The notes: generated by a model from the sequence alone, not told the origin. 64,000 bases of DNA from Anaerohalosphaeraceae bacterium (GCA_021108375.1 JAIORA010000016.1:62001-126000), one strand, 5' to 3'. Shown: positions 7,833 through 17,962, numbered from the stretch's first letter. Program-made: numbers and translations.

Positions 7833-8672
7833 ATGAAAGTAATGGTTGCCCAAAATTGCGGGTTTTGTCTCGGCGTTAAGAACGCTATAAAGATGGCGGA
7901 TGAAACTCTGGCCAAGCAGGAAGAGGTTTACAGCCTTGGCGAAATCATTCATAATAAAGACGTTGTGAAAAAACTTGCTGCCAGAGGGCTGAAATCCGCT
8001 GAATCTGTCGAGCAAATTCCGTCGGGGACGGTTTTAATCCGTTCGCACGGGGCGACCGATGCTCAACTGGAAAAAATTAAGCAAAAGGGGCTGAAAGTTG
8101 CTGATGCGACTTGTATTCTTGTGAAAAGAGTGCAGAAAATCGCAAAGACTTTGCACAGCGAAGGCTATGAAGTTATTATAATCGGCGACAAAGGCCATCC
8201 CGAAATTCAGGCGGTCGTTGGCTCTGCTCCTGAGGTTTCCGTAATCGGAGACGAAAATGATATTGCCAATCTGCCGGCCAGGAAAAAATTGGGAATTATC
8301 TGCCAAACTACCCAAAGCCCGGAGCACTTTGCGAAAATACTCGAAATTATTGCCAAAACAGATTTTACGGAATTAAAAGTGATAAATACGCTCTGTAACG
8401 AGGCGCGAAAACGGCAGACCTGTGCCATCGAATTGTGCCAAAAAGTGGATATTATGTTCGTTTTGGGCGGTCTTCATAGCGCAAATACGAAAAAATTGGC
8501 GGAATTGTGTAAATCTTGTAATAAAAAAACGTTTCATTTGCAAAATTGGAAAGAACTTGATAAAAAGGTGCTAATCGGTAATAATACCGCCGGTGTTACC
8601 GCCGGGGCTTCCACGCCGCAATGGGTAATTGATGATTTTGTCGAGAATCTCACGAATTTTGAGTACAAGTAA
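7833..8672 (+). CDS. ispH: 4-hydroxy-3-methylbut-2-enyl diphosphate reductase
   Basis: IspH catalyses the last step of the MEP pathway, giving IPP and DMAPP through a 4Fe-4S cluster. The three cluster cysteines lie in NCGFCLGV near the N-terminus, DATCILV and NTLCNEARKRQ. IRSHGAT and GNNTAGVTAGASTP are family blocks. The frame is open 27 codons further upstream, but the start at 7833 (MKVMVAQNCGFC) has AGGG four bases ahead and matches the family N-terminus, giving 279 residues. It is flanked by repeats and seems to be a single-gene unit. Confidence 0.95.
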   Translation: MKVMVAQNCGFCLGVKNAIKMADETLAKQEEVYSLGEIIHNKDVVKKLAARGLKSAESVEQIPSGTVLIRSHGATDAQLEKIKQKGLKVADATCILVKRVQKIAKTLHSEGYEVIIIGDKGHPEIQAVVGSAPEVSVIGDENDIANLPARKKLGIICQTTQSPEHFAKILEIIAKTDFTELKVINTLCNEARKRQTCAIELCQKVDIMFVLGGLHSANTKKLAELCKSCNKKTFHLQNWKELDKKVLIGNNTAGVTAGASTPQWVIDDFVENLTNFEYK

Positions 8673-8724
8673 AAGGTAGCCGCGGATTACGCGGATTTTT
8701 AAAAAGTAAAAAGGCAAAGTAAAC

Positions 8725-8815
8725 AGCAACCCCCTGATTCATCAGGGGGCTAAATGGCGATGGGAAAAGTTAGTGTTTGCGAAAGCGTGAATCCCGATTT
8801 ATCGGGAGCTGACTA
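8725..8815. repeat. Variable-stem hairpin repeats upstream of rpsA
   Basis: CCCCTGATTCATCAGGGG followed by GCTAAATGGCGATGGG lies at about 8730-8765. A shorter TCCCGATTTATCGGGA unit lies near 8793-8809. Both belong to the variable-stem family. The remaining sequence up to rpsA holds no gene that I can support. Confidence 0.6.
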
Positions 8816-8960
8816 AAGGATTGATACGCATTGGCTTTGTTAGTCGGTGCGTTTTTGTATTTGTCTGTGCACCAAAAGCACAATCGGTTGAGGATGTTTT
8901 AAGTGGATGTGGAGGACGTTCCCGGCCGAGAAAAAAACTACTCCACTTAAGGATTTTAAA

Positions 8961-10826
8961 ATGGTAGATAGAAATATAATGATTAACCTCGGCATTACGC
9001 CTGACGAGCTGGACCAGCAGGTAGCTGAGATGTTCGGTGTCTCGGAAGAACAAATGCTGGCCGAAGCACTCGAGAAAAAAGTTGATGTACTCACGCCGGG
9101 CACAATTCTCAAAGGAACAATTATTCAGCAAATCGGCAGCGATGTCATTGTTGAGATAGGCCTAAAAAGCGAAGGCGTTGTTGAAGCATCAGAGTTTGAT
9201 GACCCAAGCGAAATACAGCCCGATGCTGAGATAGAAGTTCTGCTTGAGGAAATGGACGCGGGTGGAATAATACTTCTCAGCAAGAGAAAAGCCGACCGTA
9301 TCAGAGGTTGGGAAACTGTTATTGCGACAAAAGCTGAAGGCGACGTTGTTACCGGCAAAGTCATCCGCAGAATCAAGGGCGGGTTGTTGGTGGACATCGG
9401 CGTTCCGGTATTTTTGCCTGCATCTCAGGTCGATATTCGCAAGCCCGGTGATATCAGCAGATTCATCGGCCAGGACGTTACCTGTGAAGTTTTGAAAATT
9501 GATACTGAAAACAAAAACATTGTTGTCTCCAGAAGAAAAGTTATTGAAGACGCTCGCTCAGCCAGCAAAGAGCAGATTCTTGCTGAAATCGAGCCTGGCC
9601 AGGTACGCAAGGGTGTTGTTAAGAATATCGCAGATTTCGGCGTGTTCGTTGACCTCGGCGGCCTTGACGGCCTGCTGCACATTTCTGACCTTAGCTGGGG
9701 CAGAATTTCTCATCCATCGGAAGTTGTTCACATCGACCAGGAAATCGAATGTCTTGTTATCGGTGTCGATAAGCAAAACGAGAAAGTTTCGCTCGGCCTT
9801 AAACAGAAGAATGCCAGCCCGTGGGAAGATATTGAAGAGCATTATCCTATCGGGGCCAGGGTTAAGGGCAGCGTCGTAAACGTTATGAATTACGGCATAT
9901 TTGTCAGGCTCGAAGAGGGCGTAGAGGGGCTGGTTCACATAAGCGAGATGAGCTGGACAAAGCGAATTTCTCATCCGGCAGACCTTTACAATGTCGGAGA
10001 CGAGATAGAAATTATTATCCTTGATGTCAACAAGGGCAAACAGGAAATTTCGCTCGGCGTAAAGCAGCTTGAAACAAATCCGTGGACAATCGCTTCGCAG
10101 AAGTATCCTCCAGGTACCGTAGTCGACGTCAAGGTTACCGGCCTGACCAATTATGGCGCGTTTGTTGAAATCGAGCCGGGCATTGACGGCCTGGTTCATA
10201 TTTCTGATATGAGCTGGACGAAGAAATTTAATCATCCAAATGAAGCTGTGCAGAAAGATAAGGAAGTTAAATGCGTTATCCTCGAAGTTGATGAAGATAA
10301 GCAAAGGATTTCTCTGGGCATTAAACAGCTTACCGAAGACCCGTGGCTGCATGCGATACCGGAAACATATTTGCCGGGCCAGATTGTTAAGGGTGTAGTT
10401 ACAAAACTTACCAACTTCGGCGTTTTCGTTGAGCTTGAAGGCAATCTTGAAGGCTTGCTGCATATTTCAGAATTGGCAGACCATAAGATTGAAAATCCGC
10501 AGGATATTGTAAAGCCCGGCCAGGAAGTTGAGGTCAAGATTTTGCGAGTGGATAACGATTCGAGGAAGATTGGCCTGTCAATGCGGCGTGTTAAATGGGC
10601 AGAAGAAGATTTGGCCAAGGATATTCCGGTCGCAGAAGAAGTGGCTGAGGCGGCAGCAGCAGAAGAGACAGCCAGAAGGGGCGGCCTTGATGGCGGTCTT
10701 TCGATTCCGAGTGCGATGATTCCTTCGCCTGAAAAACCTAAGGTTGATACTGAAGAGCCTAAGGCTGAGGACAATGCGGCTTCGGAAGTGTCCAAAGCAG
10801 AAGCCGATTCGGAGAAAACCGAATAG
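8961..10826 (+). CDS. rpsA: 30S ribosomal protein S1
   Basis: S1 binds mRNA on the 30S subunit. Six S1 (OB-fold) repeats can be read in order. The first two are diverged (GTILKGTIIQQIGSDVIVEI and GDVVTGKVIRRIKGGLLVDI). The last four carry the classic GxFVxL...GLLHISD/E pattern. The C-terminal tail of about 50 residues is acidic and Ala/Glu-rich. The start at 8961 (MVDRNIMINLG) has AAGGA eight bases upstream and is preferred over an in-frame ATG 18 codons earlier, giving 621 residues. A strong terminator follows. Confidence 0.95.
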   Translation: MVDRNIMINLGITPDELDQQVAEMFGVSEEQMLAEALEKKVDVLTPGTILKGTIIQQIGSDVIVEIGLKSEGVVEASEFDDPSEIQPDAEIEVLLEEMDAGGIILLSKRKADRIRGWETVIATKAEGDVVTGKVIRRIKGGLLVDIGVPVFLPASQVDIRKPGDISRFIGQDVTCEVLKIDTENKNIVVSRRKVIEDARSASKEQILAEIEPGQVRKGVVKNIADFGVFVDLGGLDGLLHISDLSWGRISHPSEVVHIDQEIECLVIGVDKQNEKVSLGLKQKNASPWEDIEEHYPIGARVKGSVVNVMNYGIFVRLEEGVEGLVHISEMSWTKRISHPADLYNVGDEIEIIILDVNKGKQEISLGVKQLETNPWTIASQKYPPGTVVDVKVTGLTNYGAFVEIEPGIDGLVHISDMSWTKKFNHPNEAVQKDKEVKCVILEVDEDKQRISLGIKQLTEDPWLHAIPETYLPGQIVKGVVTKLTNFGVFVELEGNLEGLLHISELADHKIENPQDIVKPGQEVEVKILRVDNDSRKIGLSMRRVKWAEEDLAKDIPVAEEVAEAAAAEETARRGGLDGGLSIPSAMIPSPEKPKVDTEEPKAEDNAASEVSKAEADSEKTE

Positions 10827-10852
10827 CAGTATTTTAAAAAAGTTAGTTTTCA

Positions 10853-10887
10853 AAAGCCGGTCTTGTTATTCAAGACCGGCTTTTTTT
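10853..10887 (+). terminator. Rho-independent terminator of rpsA
   Basis: A perfect 13-base-pair stem, AAAGCCGGTCTTG with its complement (10853-10865 and 10871-10883), encloses a TTATT loop. The stem runs into seven consecutive T residues. It starts 26 bases after the rpsA stop. Confidence 0.95.
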
Positions 10888-11277
10888 GGATACGGATTTA
10901 CACAGATTGTTTTAACCGCGGATTTCGCGGATTGCACTGATTTAAAAACAAGATACAGAAAAATGGATACCCGCTTTCGCGGGTATGACAGAAAAATAGT
11001 TATGAGTTTTGAGTCTTTAGTTTTGAGTTAAGGAATCCCGATGAATCGGGATGGATTTTTAATAAAAAGCACGGCCTCGCAATGACAAAGTCCTGTGCGA
11101 GCGGGATAGGAAATATGTAAGCACGAACCTCCAGGCAGGGGCAGGGCTAAATGGCGGTGGGGACGATTTAAAGACGGTTTTGGATGAATTTCCGAGTTAA
11201 TTTGGGCGGTTTTATTGTCGATATATTCATCGTAAAAGTTTATTCAAAAATAACTGTCCGATAACTGGAGTAGCGAA
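10888..11277. repeat. Repeat-filled gap between rpsA and the sigma factor gene
   Basis: The 390 bases after the terminator contain 'cacagatt/gcggatt' words (10895-10950), the palindrome ATACCCGCTTTCGCGGGTAT (10967-10986), an AATCCCGATGAATCGGGAT hairpin (about 11031-11050), and a GGCTAAATGGCGGTGGG tail near 11145. No gene is supported. The last 80 bases, upstream of the sigma factor start, are AT-rich and may hold its promoter. Confidence 0.55.
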
Positions 11278-12132
11278 ATGGCGATTTTTGACGCGACAAT
11301 AAAAGATTATCTCGGAGAAATTGACGAAGCAGAACTCTTAACTTGGGAAGATGAATGCTATTTTGCCAAATTAGTAATGGAACAAGATGACCCGGCTGCC
11401 CGCGAACAACTGATTAAAAGCAATTTGAGATTAGTAGTCAGTATCGCTAAGAAATTTAAGTCGCCTCGTCTGCCTTTGGCGGACTTGATAGAAGAGGGCA
11501 ACCTTGGTCTTATCCGCGCAGTCGATTCGTTCGACCCGGCTCACGGCGTGAGGTTCAGCACTTATGCGGCCTGGTGGATTAAGCAGTGCATAAAACGCGC
11601 ACTCCTGCTGGATAGCGGTCCGGTGTCAGTGCCTACTTATATGGTCGAATTGATAAATCAGTACCGGCAAACAATGGCGGAAATCTCTTCGACACAAGCC
11701 AGCGAGCCAGGTATCGAAAAGATAGCTGAGAAAATGGAACTGCCCGCCAAGAAAGTTAAAGCCATAAGGGAAATATCAGATACGATAAACTCGTGTGTTG
11801 AAGCTGATACACAAGAGTCCTCGAATGTTCATCAGGATATGCCGATTAGCAACCATATGCCGGAAGATGACCTCGCAAATTCAGAAGAACTTGCAAAGCT
11901 TGTTGCCGTTCTCAGCAAAATTGAGCCCAGGCAAGCCAAAATCCTTAGTTTGCGGTTCGGACTCGGCGACAAAGAACCGTTGACATTGAAGCAGATAGGT
12001 GCTAAACTTTCCCTCACTCGTGAAAGGGTTCGGCAATTGCAGAGGCAGGCTTTGGCCTCTTTGAACGAGTTAATGAACCCGGAGAAGAGTACCATTAAAT
12101 CTTCTGACGAAAACAGTGGTGAGGTTGTTTAA
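11278..12132 (+). CDS. RNA polymerase sigma-70 family factor (group 2-like)
   Basis: This 284-residue sigma factor has a short region 1.2 (DYLGEIDEAELLTWEDE) and a full region 2 (SNLRLVVSIAKKFKSPRLPLADLIEEGNLGLIRAV and FSTYAAWWIKQCIKRAL). Region 3 is followed by a region 4 ending LTLKQIGAKLSLTRERVRQLQRQAL, the -35-binding helix-turn-helix. It lacks the long region 1.1 of a primary RpoD, so it is probably an alternative group 2 factor recognising promoters close to consensus. It precedes apt and aroB on the same strand, with 64 bases to apt. Confidence 0.92.
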   Translation: MAIFDATIKDYLGEIDEAELLTWEDECYFAKLVMEQDDPAAREQLIKSNLRLVVSIAKKFKSPRLPLADLIEEGNLGLIRAVDSFDPAHGVRFSTYAAWWIKQCIKRALLLDSGPVSVPTYMVELINQYRQTMAEISSTQASEPGIEKIAEKMELPAKKVKAIREISDTINSCVEADTQESSNVHQDMPISNHMPEDDLANSEELAKLVAVLSKIEPRQAKILSLRFGLGDKEPLTLKQIGAKLSLTRERVRQLQRQALASLNELMNPEKSTIKSSDENSGEVV

Positions 12133-12196
12133 AGGTTTCTGCCGAATCAGGCATCGCTCGTTTTGTCAGAGTTGTTAAATTTAAGGCATAACGAGA

Positions 12197-12721
12197 ATGA
12201 CTAAAAAATCACTTGCAGATTACATCAGAAGCATACCGGATTGGCCCAAGCCTGGCATTTTGTTCAAGGACATTACACCTCTTTTGGCAAATTCTGAAGC
12301 TATGTCTTCCGCTATTGACGCGATTGCTGACAAGTTCAAGGCTGGCGGAGTCGATTGCGTGGCAGGGGTAGAGGCCAGGGGCTTTATTTTTGGGGCTGTC
12401 TTAGCCCAAAAACTTGGTGTCGGTTTCGTGCCTATACGCAAAGCGGGCAAACTTCCCTACAAAACCCTGTCGGTAACATACGACCTTGAATACGGCAGCG
12501 ATACAGTTGAAATTCACGTCGATGCTTTTGAAAAGGGAGCAAAGGTTCTGATGATTGACGACCTTTTGGCTACCGGCGGCACGATGGCCGCGGCCTGCGA
12601 GCTTGTGAAAAAAGCCGGCGGAGAAATTGCCGGCATAGAATTTCTCATCGAATTGAAATTTCTCAATGGCAGAGATAAGTTGAATTCTTACGGCAACGTC
12701 TCTGCCATAATTGAGTATTAA
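12197..12721 (+). CDS. apt: Adenine phosphoribosyltransferase
   Basis: This 174-residue purine salvage enzyme converts adenine and PRPP to AMP. It opens with ADYIRSIPDWPKPGILFKDI, the typical Apt N-terminus. It carries AGVEARGFIFGAVLA and the PRPP-binding loop VLMIDDLLATGGTMAA. It lies 29 bases before aroB and probably shares a transcript with it. Confidence 0.96.
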   Translation: MTKKSLADYIRSIPDWPKPGILFKDITPLLANSEAMSSAIDAIADKFKAGGVDCVAGVEARGFIFGAVLAQKLGVGFVPIRKAGKLPYKTLSVTYDLEYGSDTVEIHVDAFEKGAKVLMIDDLLATGGTMAAACELVKKAGGEIAGIEFLIELKFLNGRDKLNSYGNVSAIIEY

Positions 12722-12750
12722 ATAGGCCTCGGTTAGAACAAAAAAAGGTT

Positions 12751-13848
12751 ATGCAAAACATTAAAGTCAAAATCCCTGCAACCCCCGCAGGCAGTTACGA
12801 TATAACTGTTGCCGGCGGTCTTTTGCCATCGGTTCGCGCACGGATAAAAGAACTTTTTCCCGGCAGGAACCTGTTTTTTGTTACGGACAAAAATGTTGTC
12901 AAAGCAGGGCATCTCAAGACTCTGCTCGGTTCCGGCTCAGCGGATGTTTACACAATCGACCCTCCGGGTGAAATATCAAAAATGATAGAAACCGCAACGG
13001 CAATTGTCGAAGCTATGGAGAAATGTGCTCTTGGCAGGGACTGCTGCGTGGTGGCTCTTGGCGGCGGTACGGTTGGTGATATTGCCGGCTTTGCGGCGGC
13101 GATTTTCAAAAGGGGCGTGCCGGTAGTTCAGGTTCCGACCACGACGGTTTCTCAGGCTGATTCTGCTGTCGGCGGCAAAACCGGTGTTGATTCTACCTTG
13201 AGCAAAAATGCCTACGGTGCTTTCTGGCATCCGGCAGCGGTATTTATTGATGTCGAAACTTTGCAGAGTCTCGATTCACGGCAATTTAACGCCGGGCTTG
13301 TCGAATCTGTAAAACACGCGCTCATAGCTGATGGGGAGTATTTTGATTTCCTGCTGGAAAATTGCGACCTTCTGCTAAAGAGAAAAACCGATGTCCTTGA
13401 AACGCTCGCGATAAAGAACTGTTCAATCAAGGCTGCTGTTGTCGAAGATGACCCAACCGAAAAGAATAGAAGACGAACACTAAATTACGGCCATACCATT
13501 GGTCACGCTGTTGAGTCGGCAAGCGGATTTGAGTTGCTGCACGGCGAGTCGGTTGCTATTGGAATACTCGGAGCGTTCAACATCGAACAGCAGCTTGGTT
13601 TAGGTGATGAAAAAAGAATCAGCCAGGTAAGAACGCTGTTTGAGAAATTGGGACTTCCTGCCAGGATACCGGCAAAAATACAGAAGACAGAAATAATTGA
13701 AATGCTCAAACACGACAAAAAAGCGATAGACGGCAGGCCGTTATTTGTACTGCTGGAAAGTTGCGGCAAAGTACTCTGTGAAAATGGCAACTGGGCTGTA
13801 CCGGTTTCGCCCGATATACTTGAAAAAGCGATAGAGGGATTATATTAG
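12751..13848 (+). CDS. aroB: 3-dehydroquinate synthase
   Basis: This 365-residue NAD- and metal-dependent enzyme performs the second step of the shikimate pathway. GGGTVGDIAGFAAAIFKRGV (NAD binding) and QVPTTTVSQADSAVGGKTGV are present. The metal ligands lie in GLVESVKHALI and in LNYGHTIGHAVES and HGESVAIG. The gene is convergent with the PAP2 phosphatase gene, with 18 bases between the stops. Confidence 0.96.
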   Translation: MQNIKVKIPATPAGSYDITVAGGLLPSVRARIKELFPGRNLFFVTDKNVVKAGHLKTLLGSGSADVYTIDPPGEISKMIETATAIVEAMEKCALGRDCCVVALGGGTVGDIAGFAAAIFKRGVPVVQVPTTTVSQADSAVGGKTGVDSTLSKNAYGAFWHPAAVFIDVETLQSLDSRQFNAGLVESVKHALIADGEYFDFLLENCDLLLKRKTDVLETLAIKNCSIKAAVVEDDPTEKNRRRTLNYGHTIGHAVESASGFELLHGESVAIGILGAFNIEQQLGLGDEKRISQVRTLFEKLGLPARIPAKIQKTEIIEMLKHDKKAIDGRPLFVLLESCGKVLCENGNWAVPVSPDILEKAIEGLY

Positions 13849-13866
13849 AGTTACCCTTAAAACACT

Positions 13867-14781
13867 CTAAAAATCTTTTGCAATCGCGACACCCATAGTT
13901 GCACTGTCCTGATTCAGAGTCGTCAGCGGTACGACGTCGAATCCGCCCAGTTCGAGTTGTCTGTGTTCGCCGGCAATGCTGTGTCCCACGACATATCCCA
14001 GTACCGCGCCGAATAACACATCGCTTGCCCAGTGGTCGCCGGAATCCATCATTCTGTAACCTACAAAGCTGGCAGCGGCGTAAGCGGGGATACCGATTTT
14101 CGGGCCGTAAAATTCGTCAAGCACCGCCGCAACGCAGAATGAGCTTGAGGTGTGTCCGCTTGGCCAGGCCAGCCTTTTGCCGTTAGGCGTACGGTTATTG
14201 TTGATGCCCTTGAGGATTATGGTCGTCGTTGCTGTTACGCCCAATGCTCGTATCATTACCCAGCTTCGCTGTTTGCTCAATTCGTTTTTATCGTGGGCTG
14301 CCAGCAGATACCATATACTCGTTCCGGCAAAGTGCATTCCCGGATTGCCGAGCCAATCACCAATTTTGTCGAGACTCTTTGGCAGGCTGCGATGATGTTC
14401 AAAATTGTTGGCGATTTTGGCATCGGCTCTGTCGTGCAGAGCGATACTTCCGCCGCCAGCCATAAGGAGAAGGAGCAGGTTGTCGTTGTCGAAATAAGTT
14501 TTCTTTGCATCTTCAAGCCCCTGAAACGGAAGTCGTTTCAAGTCCTGTCCCAGAGTTCTGTAAGGCAGCTTGCCCGGCAGGGTAAGGATGTTTGGGTCGA
14601 TGACTTTCGTAAGAGTCGCTGCGCTATCGAATGTTTTTGAGGGCAGTTGCTTTAAAGTTTCGCCGAGGGTAAAAGGTTGTTTCGATGCAGTCTCCTGGGC
14701 GGCTTTTGCAAAAGGTGCGGTTAAAATAAAAAGTACGGCACAGCAGCAAATGAACCTTGCGGAAAAATTAGCGTTTTTCAA
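13867..14781 (-). CDS. PAP2-family phosphatase, exported or membrane associated
   Basis: This 304-residue protein has a cleavable-type signal peptide (residues 1-27, ending FAKAAQE). The acid phosphatase triad follows: a diverged first block around KGINNNRTPNGKR, the block WPSGHTSSSF, and SGDHWASDVLFGAVLGYVVGH. Such enzymes dephosphorylate lipid phosphates or undecaprenyl pyrophosphate outside the membrane. The start is six bases after the guaA stop, so it is the last gene of the guaB-RM-guaA run. Confidence 0.88.
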   Translation of the reverse strand: MKNANFSARFICCCAVLFILTAPFAKAAQETASKQPFTLGETLKQLPSKTFDSAATLTKVIDPNILTLPGKLPYRTLGQDLKRLPFQGLEDAKKTYFDNDNLLLLLMAGGGSIALHDRADAKIANNFEHHRSLPKSLDKIGDWLGNPGMHFAGTSIWYLLAAHDKNELSKQRSWVMIRALGVTATTTIILKGINNNRTPNGKRLAWPSGHTSSSFCVAAVLDEFYGPKIGIPAYAAASFVGYRMMDSGDHWASDVLFGAVLGYVVGHSIAGEHRQLELGGFDVVPLTTLNQDSATMGVAIAKDF

Positions 14782-14787
14782 TCTATT

Positions 14788-16329
14788 TCACTCCCATTCA
14801 ATAGTTGACGGCGGCTTTGAACTGATGTCATAGACCACCCTGTTTATCCCTCTGACCTCGTTTATTATTCTGCTTGCGATAATCCCAAGCACATCGTGTG
14901 GAATTTTTGAAAAATCGGCGGTCATAAAATCGGTGGTATCAACCGACCGCACAGCGATTATGTTTTCATAACTTCTTTCATCGCCCATAACTCCAACAGT
15001 TTCAACCGGTACGAGTACCGCCAGCGTCTGCGAAACTTTTCGGTATAAATCCGCGGCTCTTATTTCGTCGATGAGTATTTCGTCAGCGTCGCGCAAGACT
15101 TTTAGCCTTGGTTCGGTTATCTCGCCGATAATTCGCACGGCAAGTCCGGGGCCGGGGAACGGGTGTCGCCAGACAAGATTTTCCGGCAGGCCGAGATATT
15201 CACCAACCAGCCGAACCTCGTCCTTGAACAAATCTCTCAATGGCTCTATCAGCTCAAAGCCTAATTCTTCCGGCAGGCCGCCAACATTATGATGCAACTT
15301 GATATTGGCCGCGAGGTTTCCGTCTTTGCTGCCGGACTCGATAACATCCGGGTAGAGTGTGCCTTGAGCGAGAAACTGAGCGTCTCTGATTTTCTCTGAG
15401 CCGCTTTTAAAGGCTTCAATAAATTCTGCGCCGATAATTTTTCGCTTTTTCTGCGGGTCGATAACGCCTTTGAGTTTGTCGAGGAACTGCCTGCCCCAGT
15501 CAACCGTAACGAGGTTGATGTGGAAGTGGTCTCTGAAGGTGCTTTCGACTTCCTGTCTTTCGTTTTTTCTCAACAGGCCGTTATCGACAAAGATGCAGTG
15601 TAGCCTGTCGCCGATAGCTTTGTGCAGCAGGGCGGCGGTAACGGCAGAATCGACTCCGCCGGAAAGACCGCAAATTACGTTGCCGGCAGGGGCCTGGGCG
15701 CGGATTTTTTCGATAGCTTCTTCCGCGAAATCGCTCATCTTCCAATCGCCGGCACAATTGCATAAACGATAAACGAAATTCTTAATAATTTCCTGACCTC
15801 GCGACGTATGGCTTACTTCCGGGTGAAATTGCAGGCCATAGAATTTTTTGCTTTTGTGTTTTACCGCTGCGTGCGGGCAGGTTTGTGTTTTTGCGATTGT
15901 CTCAAAGTTGCTATCGAGTTTTGCGACCTGGTCGCCGTGGCTCATCCATACAGAGGTTTTATCGCCCAGCCCGGCGAACAAATCGGAGTCATCGACAATC
16001 GAAATTTCTGCTCTCCCGTATTCTCTTGAATCAGCGGCGAGTATCTCGCCACCGAGAACGTTGCAGGCCCACTGCATACCGTAGCAAATGCCCAGTACCG
16101 GCACGCCCAGCTCTAAAATTCCGTCATCGCATTTAGGTGCGCCTTTGGCGTAAACGCTTGCCGGCCCGCCGGAAAGGATTATACCTTTTAAGTTCTTGAT
16201 GTTTTTAATAGTTTCAAGGGAAACGCTCGGCTGGTGGATAATTGAATAGACGTTAAATTCCCGTACGCGGCGAGCGATTAGCTGGCCGTACTGAGAGCCG
16301 AAATCTATGATTACAATCGTTTCGTTCAT
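14788..16329 (-). CDS. guaA: GMP synthase (glutamine-hydrolysing)
   Basis: This 513-residue two-domain enzyme converts XMP to GMP. The N-terminal class I amidotransferase has the nucleophile in VLGICYGMQ and the His-Glu pair in [10 protein letters not shown]. The ATP-pyrophosphatase domain has the PP-loop [15 protein letters not shown], and the protein ends [10 protein letters not shown], the typical C-terminus. It lies 13 bases downstream of a restriction endonuclease gene and on the same strand as guaB, so the restriction-modification pair separates the two guanine-synthesis genes. Confidence 0.97.
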   Translation of the reverse strand: MNETIVIIDFGSQYGQLIARRVREFNVYSIIHQPSVSLETIKNIKNLKGIILSGGPASVYAKGAPKCDDGILELGVPVLGICYGMQWACNVLGGEILAADSREYGRAEISIVDDSDLFAGLGDKTSVWMSHGDQVAKLDSNFETIAKTQTCPHAAVKHKSKKFYGLQFHPEVSHTSRGQEIIKNFVYRLCNCAGDWKMSDFAEEAIEKIRAQAPAGNVICGLSGGVDSAVTAALLHKAIGDRLHCIFVDNGLLRKNERQEVESTFRDHFHINLVTVDWGRQFLDKLKGVIDPQKKRKIIGAEFIEAFKSGSEKIRDAQFLAQGTLYPDVIESGSKDGNLAANIKLHHNVGGLPEELGFELIEPLRDLFKDEVRLVGEYLGLPENLVWRHPFPGPGLAVRIIGEITEPRLKVLRDADEILIDEIRAADLYRKVSQTLAVLVPVETVGVMGDERSYENIIAVRSVDTTDFMTADFSKIPHDVLGIIASRIINEVRGINRVVYDISSKPPSTIEWE

Positions 16330-16342
16330 TTTTCACTGCCTG

Positions 16343-17095
16343 TTATTTGTAATATCCGTCAATATCAAGATTGCCGCTGTTAAATTCAACAAGTTTTGGC
16401 CAATTTATGATTCCATCATTGCAGAAATTTTGTAAAAACTCTTGTGTAAATCTATTTATTATTCGAGCTTTTTCTTCCAAAAAAGTTTCATTATGTTCTT
16501 TTGCTCGAAAGCCAAGTGGTTCTACTATATCTGTATATAAGTTTTTATTCTCACTGATAAAATACCAAAAATTCTGTCCAACGACTTTCATATACCCTCT
16601 AAGATGCGAGGTTTTTGTTTTGCCGTAACATATCCCTAGTATTGATTGAACACTAAGAGAATGATTTGATTGCCTAAGAACTCTGACAGCAGTTTCAAAA
16701 TCTTGTTGTTGCCTGTTTTGTTGAGAGCTATTGCCCCAGTTGGTGCCGGATTTTACAGATATAATGTAATGTGTATTTTTATATGTATATTCTATGTCTA
16801 TGCCAGTTGCGGCAGATTTTCTGCCGCCGCATGTTTTGCTTGAAACAAATATAGCCAGTTCCTCTAAAAAATCGCCAAAAAGTTTTTCCTCGGAAGAATA
16901 CAAAAAGGCCTCCAAAACATCTTTTACCAAATCATTAGCAATCGTTATGTTTTTGGCCTTGAACAGATATGGGTTTTTAGCTTTTAAAATTTTGCTCAAA
17001 TTTAGATTTGTTAGAATATTTAATTTATTGTTGTGAAAACTAACAATATTCTCATTTACAAAGGAGTTAACCCCTGAAAGGTTTAAGTTTTCCAT
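16343..17095 (-). CDS. Type II restriction endonuclease, PmeII-like
   Basis: This 250-residue protein has blocks that I associate with the PmeII family: LKAKNPYLFKAKNITIANDL, SSEEKLFGDFLEELAIFVS, TGIDIEYTYKNTHYIISVKSG, and ICYGKTK. The pair D100 and K115 (in SVKSG) fits a PD-(D/E)XK active site. It starts within the last 13 bases of the methyltransferase gene, which implies coupled translation. Base composition is visibly more AT-rich than guaA and guaB on either side, pointing to transfer. The recognition sequence cannot be read from the protein. Confidence 0.8.
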   Translation of the reverse strand: MENLNLSGVNSFVNENIVSFHNNKLNILTNLNLSKILKAKNPYLFKAKNITIANDLVKDVLEAFLYSSEEKLFGDFLEELAIFVSSKTCGGRKSAATGIDIEYTYKNTHYIISVKSGTNWGNSSQQNRQQQDFETAVRVLRQSNHSLSVQSILGICYGKTKTSHLRGYMKVVGQNFWYFISENKNLYTDIVEPLGFRAKEHNETFLEEKARIINRFTQEFLQNFCNDGIINWPKLVEFNSGNLDIDGYYK

Positions 17096-17943
17096 TTCAA
17101 TTTCCCCTGCCTTGTGAATTCATCAAGTCTATTTTGTGAAATTAGATAATAATCTTCGTTTTTTTCAATACCAACGTACTGCCTATTTAAATTGATGGCT
17201 GCTACAGCAGTGGTTCCGGAGCCTAAGAATGGATCAAGGACAACATTGTTGTCCTTTGTGAATAATTTGATAAACCATTCCGGAACATCCAAGGGGAATG
17301 CGGCGCAATGGCTCTTGTTAGAACATTCCGTAGCAAAATGAAGCACATTTGTGGGGTATGCCATTTTTCGATTCAACCAATTTGAAATGTTTTTGCCAAA
17401 TCCGCTACCAACTTTGGATTCATCGCGTACCTTATCTGTTTCGCTTAACTTTTTTAACCTGGATTCAGCCCAGTTTCCCATTGGCACCATTACCGCTTCT
17501 TGATACATTGCGAAGCTCTTGGATTTGTTAAATTGCAGACATCTTTCCCACGAATCTCTGAATCGGTTTGGCCATTTTCCAGGATAACAGTTTTTTTTGT
17601 GCCAAATAAATTCTTCTGTCCAAAGCCAGCCTTGTTCCCTGAGTTTTATTATCAGGTCGAGTACATATGTGTGCCTTTGGCCTTCAAGAACACGCTCTTT
17701 TATATTAAGTATAAAAGTTCCAGTTGGCTTCAAAACTCTCAAAAACTGTTCAGACTTTGGCAAAAACCATTTGGCATAATTATTCGGGTGGATTCCTCCA
17801 TATTGATTTTTTCTTGCATCAGCATACGGCGGAGAAGTAACTATCAAATCAATACAATCATTTGGGTAGTTTTTTAAAACATCTTCGCAATCTCCATGGA
17901 TTACTATATTGGTATCAATTTTTCTTTTTATTTTTATTGTCAT
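17083..17943 (-). CDS. Type II DNA methyltransferase (N4-cytosine or N6-adenine, beta class)
   Basis: This 286-residue amino-methyltransferase has motif IV TSPPY at residues 36-40 and the SAM-binding motif I DPFLGSGTTA at 237-246. The catalytic motif before the SAM motif is the beta-class order. A serine in SPPY is more usual for N4-cytosine enzymes, so N4mC is favoured but not proven. It is cotranscribed with the PmeII-like endonuclease, begins 19 bases after guaB, and is AT-rich relative to it. Confidence 0.88.
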   Translation of the reverse strand: MTIKIKRKIDTNIVIHGDCEDVLKNYPNDCIDLIVTSPPYADARKNQYGGIHPNNYAKWFLPKSEQFLRVLKPTGTFILNIKERVLEGQRHTYVLDLIIKLREQGWLWTEEFIWHKKNCYPGKWPNRFRDSWERCLQFNKSKSFAMYQEAVMVPMGNWAESRLKKLSETDKVRDESKVGSGFGKNISNWLNRKMAYPTNVLHFATECSNKSHCAAFPLDVPEWFIKLFTKDNNVVLDPFLGSGTTAVAAINLNRQYVGIEKNEDYYLISQNRLDEFTRQGKLKWKT

Positions 17944-17962
17944 AGCTTTATCGCCTCGTTTT

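Noticed and set aside
9558-10463. 301-codon minus-strand frame inside rpsA
   Set aside because: It is antisense to S1 domain repeats; its length follows from codon bias and repeat structure of rpsA.
11278-12132. Primary sigma factor RpoD
   Set aside because: Region 1.1 and the long non-conserved insert are missing and the length is only 284 residues.
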